From positions 1 to 64,000 of the forward strand of contig WHSA01000443.1 in assembly GCA_012931725.1 (NCBI GenBank): a stretch of 64,000 bases of DNA, read 5' to 3'. Positions within the stretch are counted from its first letter, which is position 1; every line of letters starts with the position of its first letter. This DNA is from Litsea cubeba. Lineage: Eukaryota > Streptophyta > Magnoliopsida > Laurales > Lauraceae. Below the pieces are notes generated by a model. The model worked only from the letters and a program-made list of their open reading frames with translations, had not been told where the DNA came from and ran no database searches. This document shows positions 56,852-64,000 of the stretch, piece by piece. The position numbers were made by a program, and so were the translations under genes.

Positions 56852-58690
56852 ACATTTTGAGTTAAATATATGATAAGAGTAATGCTTTACCAGGTATTTA
56901 TGGTTCGGATGTCAGGATGTGATGGAGGCCCATTTTTGTATCCGTTTGTTCTAACACATTAGAAGTTGCATCCATGCCTTTGGCTCCATCTATGTCCCTT
57001 AATCGATAGAGATGGGCTTGTTTATAGAAGCCTTTCAAAAGAGTATGGAGTGAAACCATACAATCAATATGATACAAAAACGAACTTCCTTTGTACCAGT
57101 GTCTTTGGCAAACTGAATTAAACAAAAAAAACAATACTGTATTTGATTTCCGATTTACATGTGGGTTTCATTGATAGTTTTTTTTTTTAATATTATTATT
57201 GTCATTTCATCTCTTCCATTTCAAAATTAAAATTGATAAAATCCTACTTACAATCAACAATGTCACGAAAAAGATTAAGTGGATTAGTCATACTATCAAT
57301 TGAAATTGAAAAAAATATGTGAGCAAAATTTGAATATAAAAACCTAATTAGTAATTTTTCATCCCAAAAAGCAAGAAAAATAGATTTTAACTAAAATATT
57401 TATAATAATATTAAAAAATAAAAAAGGCCTTATTTATTATTATTGCTTTAGGCTTCAAATTGTCTCGAGCAAGCCCTTTACTAATTCCAATAATTGTTTG
57501 GGTGCTTTAACTAGGCTGTTTGCCCAATTTTTCATGAATGTCAAATTCATTTCACTTTAATTTACCTCTTTAAAAAAAATATGAAAAGATAGCTTTGCTT
57601 TTTTCCTTTTAACAAGTTTTATCATTTAACTTTTATGCCATAACAAGTTTGCTTGTATTACTTTTAGTTTATGACAAGTTCACCTTCTACATAAAACTTT
57701 GCCATATAACTTTGACAAGATGAAAGGGTCCAAAAAGAAAACAAAATTAGGCCAAAATTTTTAGAAACAAATAAAGAATAAAATAAAAGAAGAAAGTTGT
57801 ACAAAAAAGGAAATATAGGTAAAAGATATGTAGACTTGGATCACGATGTAACATAAGAGCACAGTCTAAGTTAATTACTTATTATAATCGCATGATTGAG
57901 GTTTTTTATTTTATTTTATTTTGAGACATTAACTGGGAAAAATAACAATATAGGTGTGAATAAGGGGTTTATGTCTGGGTTGATGCATATCCAGGTCCCA
58001 CGCAACTTTAGAAACACAAGCCCGTATTAGGCCCAAAACCAAGACTAGCCTTCATTGTCAGGCTAAGCCCGCCCATTTAATCAATCGAGTCAGGTTTTCG
58101 AACAATTGTTTTGGAAAAACTAATCACCGAATTACAAGCATTCCTTATTCAGGCCCAACCGGGCCAAAATGGGTTTTTTACCAATTTTTGGGGGTTCCGA
58201 TATTGTTTGGAAAAACTAATCACAAAAGTACAAGCATTCCTTATTTAGGCACGCAGACTAGGTTAGGCTTTGGGCTCTCAATCACTTAATTGAAGCTTGA
58301 CCCAAGTATTAAACAAGTACAGATTATATATCCAAGACTATTGCAAAGCAGGCTGGGCCCATATTGGTCTGCGGTCGGCCCGGCCCATGAGGACACCTAG
58401 GTGTGAACTTCTATAGTTTGTCATCCAGAGGGAATTGATACGGTTTTTGTGAATGAAAAACATCTCATATCTTATTTTAGTTCTCCAAAATTTTTCCTCA
58501 TTTTTATACTATTTTCATAATGGGGATTGATTTGGGTTAGAGTTTGATGGGTTAGATTGGGTTAGGTTCAGGTCACGTCTAACGGGATTAGTTAAGGGCC
58601 CAATCAGTGTCTGGATCAGAGGTTTGGGGCCCAAAAGGCGGGCTGCAGTGGGGTCCGGTCTGGGCAATAGTCACTGGGACCCAGGTTTCG
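56852..58690. other. AT-rich non-coding stretch
   Basis: About 1.8 kb, very AT-rich up to 57900. From about 57950 to 58400 there is a GC-richer block with 'ggcccggccc' and 'aggcccaac' words that might be an old hAT-type MITE, but its ends could not be fixed. No gene. Confidence 0.45.
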
Positions 58691-58692
58691 CA

Positions 58693-59010
58693 AACTTTGA
58701 TCCGCCCGTCGGATTTCAAAGTTGTATATATGGATGGAAAGCATTCAATGAGTAGATCACGATGAGCCAACTTTCGAGGCGATCAGGGTCTAGAAGTGAT
58801 AGGTAATTTTTCAGGTGGGCACCCCGGAGGTGCGGAACCTACTATTATAATTTTTGATCCGCCCGTCGGATCTCGAAGTTCAATATATGGATAGAAAGCT
58901 CTTGACGAACATATTGCAATGAGCCAATTCATAGGGCAATCAGAGGTTCAGGAATAATAGGTGATCTTTGACTCGGGGCCTAATCGGGACATCGTTAAAT
59001 AGGGTGGACC
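58693..59010. repeat. Two-copy direct repeat, period 157 bp
   Basis: Copies starting near 58696 and 58853 share 'ttgatccgcccgtcggat', 'atatggat.gaaagc', 'gatgagccaa'-type and 'aataggt.at.ttt' blocks. Such pairs occur inside plant gypsy LTRs, so this may be an LTR remnant. Confidence 0.7.
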
Positions 59011-60003
59011 GAATTACCCCTCATAGGGTGCCAAAATTCAGGTTAATTGTTAAGTAGTCAAAAGAAGAGTAATTAGATTTAGTTGTGCTCAGAACATGTT
59101 GCGCCGTGCCTTCAGGTATAGGCAATCACTAGTATATATATATTATCAGATGTGGCCTTTAATGCTTCTGATGGTGAGTTTGCCTTTGCTTTGTAATGTT
59201 CTATGATGAAATTGCGTTTGGTGTAGGTGTGACTGAAGCACCGATGGTTCTCTCCTTCAAAGAAGATGAAGGGAGGAATATTCTCCTCAGACGCTTATCA
59301 AACGTGTCCTTATTGTTCCAGGATTTGTCAAATTCCTATGATTTTTTTTTCTTCTGATTGATTCGGAGTTTGTCAGGGTAGCTCGTCCTGCAGAGGTCCA
59401 GGTCTTTTGAGGTGTAGTTTAGGAATGGTCTGGATTGATGTCTTGTTTTATATATATACTAGCTAGAAATTCCCTGTGCTTGAAGGCAGGACGCACCACC
59501 GGACCTGGATATGCCTCAGACCGACCGAACCTAGGTTCCATGCATCTCGAAAGCAAGTCCAACCATATAATAGATTCAAAAAAAAAAATCCAATTGATTG
59601 CCAAATGATATAATTCCATTCATTCATTTATTCTTAACAAAACTGAATCATGAAATCTTTCACCCAATTTGCTCATCTCATCTTCTTATCTTGGTCCCAT
59701 CTCATCATCAATGAAGTAGTGCTTTTTTTTTTTAAATGAAGAAGGGATGGTAATACCTGTAAATAACTCAAACTTGCTGACCCTTTTTTGTTTTTGATGA
59801 TGATGGAAAAAAATTATTAATTTCTCCAACTTTTAGCCCCTTTTCTTTTAAATGAAAAAGGGATGGCAATACCTGTAAATAACTTTAAGTTGCTGCCCCC
59901 TTTTGCATTCCCCTCTTAAATCCAAGGGTCCAAAATATCCCTTGGATTTATATACATAAATCCAAGGGCACAAAATGTCCCAGGATTCAAACACTGCTCT
60001 CCC
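59011..60003. other. Non-coding stretch with short duplications
   Basis: A segment of about 50 bp ('aatgaagaagggatgg.aatacctg') occurs at 59735 and again at 59851 (period 116). The word 'taaatccaaggg' occurs at 59917 and 59957, with an inverted copy at 59939, which allows a small hairpin. No gene was recognised. Confidence 0.55.
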
Positions 60004-60031
60004 ATATTATATATATATATATATATATATT
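60004..60031. repeat. AT dinucleotide microsatellite
   Basis: About thirteen AT units in a row, with one interruption. Confidence 0.9.
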
Positions 60032-60573
60032 TCTCATGCTTGGCTAATGAGTATTTTCTACCCAGAAAAAAAAAATGTTGTGGACCAAAATAAATAGACT
60101 TAGATAATGTTGACTGGGTTACCGTGATACCCGAATGACCAATCCATAAAATTCAAGTATGGCCCCATTTGATCCCCCAGTCAACAATCAGGTCTTTATC
60201 TAGGTTCGAGCCCAGAAGTATTAACCCTTCACCATGCTAGAGCTTGATCAAACAAATATAATGGATAATGGATGTGACCCCAGATCACATGAAATTGTTA
60301 CACCCAAAATCAACTCATGTTCATCCTCATTTGCACAGCTGTAAGTGAAGCCCTGAAAATTCTATGGAAGAACTTTTGGGCCAGATTGATAATGGGATTT
60401 CAGGTCTGGGTGTAGCTAGTCAAGTCCATACATATAAAGGCAATAAAAGGCTGTGTAATCTTTACATTATATATAGCCATAACGACTATAATATACCCAC
60501 TTGTACGCAGCTTCCTGTCCGAACATGCTTCTGACCACCCATGACTGTATTAGGTTTGGACAGTCTCATTCTG

Positions 60574-60777
60574 TTTTTTTTTTTAACCCAGCTTAGGGGG
60601 CTGGGACCCAACCCTCTAGTGAGGGAAGTAGACGTCGGATGAGGTATGAAAGCCCACTAGCGAGGGAAGTAGGCCTCGGGTGAGGTATGACAACTTTCGG
60701 GTGAGGAAAGGTGACGCCTCGGATTCAAACTCGCGGCAGCTAGGTAAGAACTGCTCTTGCCATTGAGTTAAGGGGCC
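60574..60777 (-). mobile_element. tRNA-derived SINE, about 204 bp
   Basis: Read on -: GGCCCCTTAACTCAATGGCAAGAGCAG fits an RNA polymerase III A box (TAGCTCARTGGYAAGAGC type). About 35 bp further on GAGTTTGAATCC fits the B box (GGTTCGAATCC). Two 'cctcactc'-type half repeats follow, then an A-tail (poly-T on + at 60574). A flanking duplication could not be confirmed. Confidence 0.7.
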
Positions 60778-61338
60778 GTTATTAGGCTTAAAACGAAGAT
60801 TCTTGTCTGACCCATTAAGGGGTTTGAACTCTAAACTTGACCTATTGGACTAAAAGATATTGAAAACCCTCAATCCTATCCAGGCCCATTGTGGAAGACA
60901 GGAGGACTAGGGGAATCAATGAGGCAAGCTATTGACTGGGCTAGAATATGACAAAGCCTAGTCCGCCTATAATAGGTCTCAAATTTATGTCCAGCACAGC
61001 TCTACAGACTACATTTGAAGACTCAGATTAAACATTACGAAAAACTCTTAAGCCCAATGCTGGTCCTAATACGTTGCAAAAATACTTTTAATTTAGTTAA
61101 TATAGTTATGTATTCTATGTGGAAATTAAATGTGTAAATATAGATCATCGTATACAAGGTAGACGTGATAAGCCTCATGATCACCATATATTTAGAGTTA
61201 TTAAGTTATAAAACTAGAAAGTTAGTATGATTAAGCTGTTTTTAAAGAATAATGCAACTATTAGACTAGCCATGGCCTATAAAGAAACATGTTGATTAAT
61301 TAAGAAACAACATGTGAAAAAAAAAAAAAAAAAAGATT
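60778..61338. other. Non-coding stretch between SINE and LINE fragment
   Basis: About 560 bp without recognisable coding or RNA features; ends in an A-run (61315-61336). Confidence 0.5.
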
Positions 61339-62613
61339 GTTGAGATGGACATGTGAAAAGGATGCTCTTTGGCGTAAAGTAATTGATTTCAAATATGGTA
61401 AGGATAAATGTGGGTGCATGGCGGCCCAAGATTGGTCCTAGCCATTGTATAACGGGCTCATGGAGAGCAAATGCTTAGGTTGGAGATAAGTCCAATGTGA
61501 GAGGGGTGTCTTTGCAGAAAGGGGTGGGTTTGTGGTGGGGGGCGGGAGGGTTGTTAGATTCTGGTTGGGTGATTGGGTGGGGGTGGGTCCCTTGTGTGTG
61601 ATGTTTTCTAGGCTCTTTAGAGTTATGGTCAATAAAGAGTCTTCTGTCAGTGATTGTTTTGAGGTGAGAAACGGGTGTACAGTGTAGGGAGTGCGTTTTA
61701 GGAGGGCTCTTCATCCGTTGGAAGGGGGAATCTTATGAAGAACTTATGAGCATTCTTACTAATGTATTTATTTTCAGGGACTCTAAGGACTATCGGATTT
61801 GGAAACCTTCCATCTCCTGCGAGTTCTCGGCAAAAGCTTTCTTCTTGGCGTTAAAGGGGAATCTTTCTCATAGGGCTCTTTTTGCCGGTGTGTGATTGGG
61901 GTTAGCTCCACCAAAAGCTGAAGAACTCTTCTCGTTGGTAGTGGCTGGGAAGGTGTCCACGGTTGACAATCTAGGGAGGAGAGGGTTGACCTCTAACCTT
62001 TTCCAGGCATTTGTGTGATGTGTGGTAAAGTGGAAGAGTCGATTAACCATCTCTTTCTTCATTGTAAGGTGGCGGCCTGCATTTGGAAACACTTCATTGG
62101 GAAGTGTAGCCTTGCTTGGTGTTGTCCGAAGAATATTTCAGATGCCGCGGAATCTTGGCTGGGTGGTTGTTTCTTTGGGTGTGGGCGGGTCTTATGGAGG
62201 TTGGTCTCTTTTGCTATCCTATGGTCCATTTGAAAGGAAAGGAGTGGTAGAATTTTCTCAGCCTCTTCCTCTTCAGTTGCAGATTTGATCTCCAAGGTCA
62301 ACTTAAGGATTGCAAAATGGGCTTTAGTGAAAAAGGAGTTCTCCAACTTCAACATGAATGATATCGTTTCGAATTGGAAAGCTTGTATGGGATGTGGCAA
62401 AGGGGAAGTTTTTAATGCCTTGGTTTGCCCCTCCAGTTGGAACATTGAAGCCTAATGTGGACAACGCTTTGAGGGTTAAACCAGGTCCAATAGGGGTGGG
62501 GGGAGTGCTCCATAAGAGTAATGGTGAGGTTCTTCTTATGCTCTCGAAGAATGTGGGAGTTTGTAATTCTAATGAAGCAGACGTGCTAGCCATCTTGGAA
62601 GCTCTAAGGTTGT
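61339..62613 (+). pseudogene. L1-type LINE 3' fragment: zf-RVT and RNase H-like region
   Basis: This is a 5'-truncated remnant of a plant L1 ORF2, which would reverse-transcribe its RNA at a nicked target. It opens with RWTCEKDALWRKVIDFKYG (61345). It then runs through frames with stops to a zf-RVT-like block: APPKAEELFS, GKVSTVDNLGRRGLTS, CGKVEESINHLFLHCKVAACIWKH (about 61900-62100). A type-I RNase H block follows (PNVDNALRVKPGPIGVGGVL, SNEADVLAILEALRLL). Several frameshifts and stops make it non-functional. It is cut off at 62613 by an LTR. Confidence 0.8.
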
Positions 62614-64000
62614 TGTCACGTCCCCCGAACCCGATTAAAGAAATAACCGGATCCGGAGAGTGAATTTTAGGACTATTTAAAAATTTTGTCCTTTAGGCCC
62701 ACGGATCGTAGTCCTCGGTGAGGATTTAATATTTCAAACCTCTTTTAATGCAATAGACATTGAGTTCATAGAACTCTAGGCGTATGGAATCTTAAGCAAT
62801 GAATAATAATCTCTCATTAAATTAAAGTTGTAAGAAGAAATAGACAAAACTAAGAATTCAACTTATTTATTACATTGGCCATCCCAAGATACAAGGCCAA
62901 TAAAAGTACGAAAGTCAATAATAAAAGAAAGGTCCAACGAGAGAAATAAATGAATAAAAACATAATCTAAATGAATCCCCATGTATCTCTCTTGTGCCCA
63001 GAGTGATGACGCTACTCTACGTCATCGGCACGCCACTCTCGTGCCTCCTCTGCTGGTTGAGGATCTCCTCACCTGCCTGCTCCTCGTAGTAGAAGTATTC
63101 ACCTGATGTGTCTGCACACCAAGGAACAAAGTCAACAACATGTTGAGCAATAGATATACAAAGGGAGGTTCTAAACGCACCCACATGTATTGCAGTACAC
63201 ACCCACAAATTTTTTTTAATTACCAAAATAGCCTCAGGTGAAATGACGAAATCACCCTCTCTTCATCAACATCCTCCCTCTCTTCCTTTGCACGGTGTTT
63301 CAGATGAACTTGGGAGGTTTCATCGTCTTCTTCTTGCCTCTGCTTCTTCTTATTCTTCATTATCCATTATTTTCGTACTGTTCTAACCTCATTTATCCCC
63401 ATTGATCTTCATCTTTTTCCTCATCATCATCTTCTCCAACTCTTAAAAAGTATCAAAGTCTCCTCCATTTATTTAAAGATATTGGAGGCACTCATCTCCC
63501 TACACCACATTGTCCATCGGAAGTAGGCATTTTCAATATGGACTTGCAACTAACGGTCTACCAAGAGGAGGTATACACTTGACTTCGTTTCCAGCATTTT
63601 AATTAAAATTTGCGCGTCCTGCTCGGCATTCCAGAGCCGTGCAAATGAATATTGCACGGCGGAATACTATCAAACATATTAGATTTGAACGGCATAAATA
63701 TACCGTGCAAAAATATTTTGCACGGCTATTTATGCCGTTCAAATGAGTTTTGCATGGATATTTAGGCCGTGCATAAATATGCCGTGCAAAAATATTTTGC
63801 ACGGCAATAGTAAACCGAGTATATTTCACAAGGACAGTATATAGTTTCGTTCAATAATATACTAAGATTTAGCAATCATATTTTCAGGAGAATTAGTCAA
63901 CCGGTGCGAGTGCGTGCTCTTTGAATTTTACTAATGTCTTCACCACTGACATGATATTTAGAAGCCGAGAGGACCTAATCCAATGGACAAGGGAAGTTGG
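62614..64000 (+). mobile_element. Start of a further LTR (gypsy-type), extends beyond the window or ends unseen
   Basis: TGTCACGTCCCCCGAACCCG begins in the middle of the LINE RNase H frame, after GTTGT (62609-62613) which may be the target site. The start resembles the solo LTR at 6323. No matching end or duplication is found in the window. Sequence from about 63190 on may belong to something else nested, so the right limit is open. Confidence 0.55.
63635..63810. repeat. Cluster of CCGTGCAAAAATATTTTGCACGG palindromic words
   Basis: The palindrome 'ccgtgcaaaaatattttgcacgg' occurs twice (near 63700 and 63782). Several half words (gccgtgca, ttgcacggc, gccgttcaaat) lie between and around. Dense short inverted words of this kind are found in subterminal regions of DNA transposons, but no CACTA terminus was seen. 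Confidence 0.75.

Noticed and set aside
57950..58400. Possible hAT MITE with TAGGTGTGAA on both sides
   Set aside because: The repeated TAGGTGTGAA could be a target duplication or part of the termini; no inverted ends could be matched, so it was not called as an element.
60541..60800. TATTAGG(T/C)TT on both sides of the SINE as target duplication
   Set aside because: The left copy lies about 20 bp away from the A-tail, so it does not directly flank the element.

Overview
This window looks like repeat-rich DNA from the nuclear genome of a flowering plant. I found no intact host gene, tRNA or rRNA. Almost all recognisable sequence belongs to plant transposable elements: MULE DNA transposons, Tat-lineage Ty3/Gypsy retrotransposons, solo LTRs, hAT and Tourist-type MITEs, an L1-type LINE fragment and a tRNA-derived SINE. 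The species cannot be fixed from the sequence.

Left part (1-39297). Three MULE-like elements of one family lie head to tail: the right end of one (1-148), a 2.8 kb non-autonomous copy (184-3012, carrying an Ac-type hAT MITE at 824-1501) and a large coding copy (3262-39297). The coding copy has a mudrA-like transposase on + (4591-10129) and a convergent ULP1-like (C48) peptidase gene on - (38686 down to 10792). Both genes are decayed and both are split by retroelements. A 3.27 kb solo LTR (6323-9592, TSD CAAAT) cuts the transposase. A 22.4 kb Tat-type retrotransposon, element A (14344-36764, TSD AACAT), cuts the peptidase gene. All non-coding parts of the MULE family carry arrays of a TTATCTGA/TCAGATAA word.

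Element A has a 2.56 kb 5' LTR, a 3' LTR that lost about 0.98 kb including the TATA box, a repeat-rich leader, gag, an aspartic protease, a G-patch segment, RT with two RNase H domains, and integrase. Between pol and the 3' LTR lies an antisense, intron-containing gene with a plant-mobile-domain-like protein and a coiled-coil tail. A hAT MITE (24489-24933, perfect 8-bp TSD) sits in the pol reading frame.

Middle part (39298-54940). A short non-TE stretch with two MITEs is followed by element B (41113-54940, - strand, TSD TCCAT). B is a younger Tat-type element with LTRs about 98.8% identical by hand count, a nearly intact pol with one stop codon, and a different antisense cargo gene (42507-44971, + strand) with its own TATA box. 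A 2.6 kb solo LTR (49823-52428, TSD GTTGC) interrupts its gag.

Right part (54941-64000). Mostly AT-rich non-coding DNA with a foldback MITE, a 74-bp palindrome, a SINE, a 5'-truncated LINE with RNase H domain, and the start of another LTR at 62614. The main biology is layered nesting: the flanking duplications and reading frames let the insertion order be read, and two related retrotransposons carry unrelated antisense genes.
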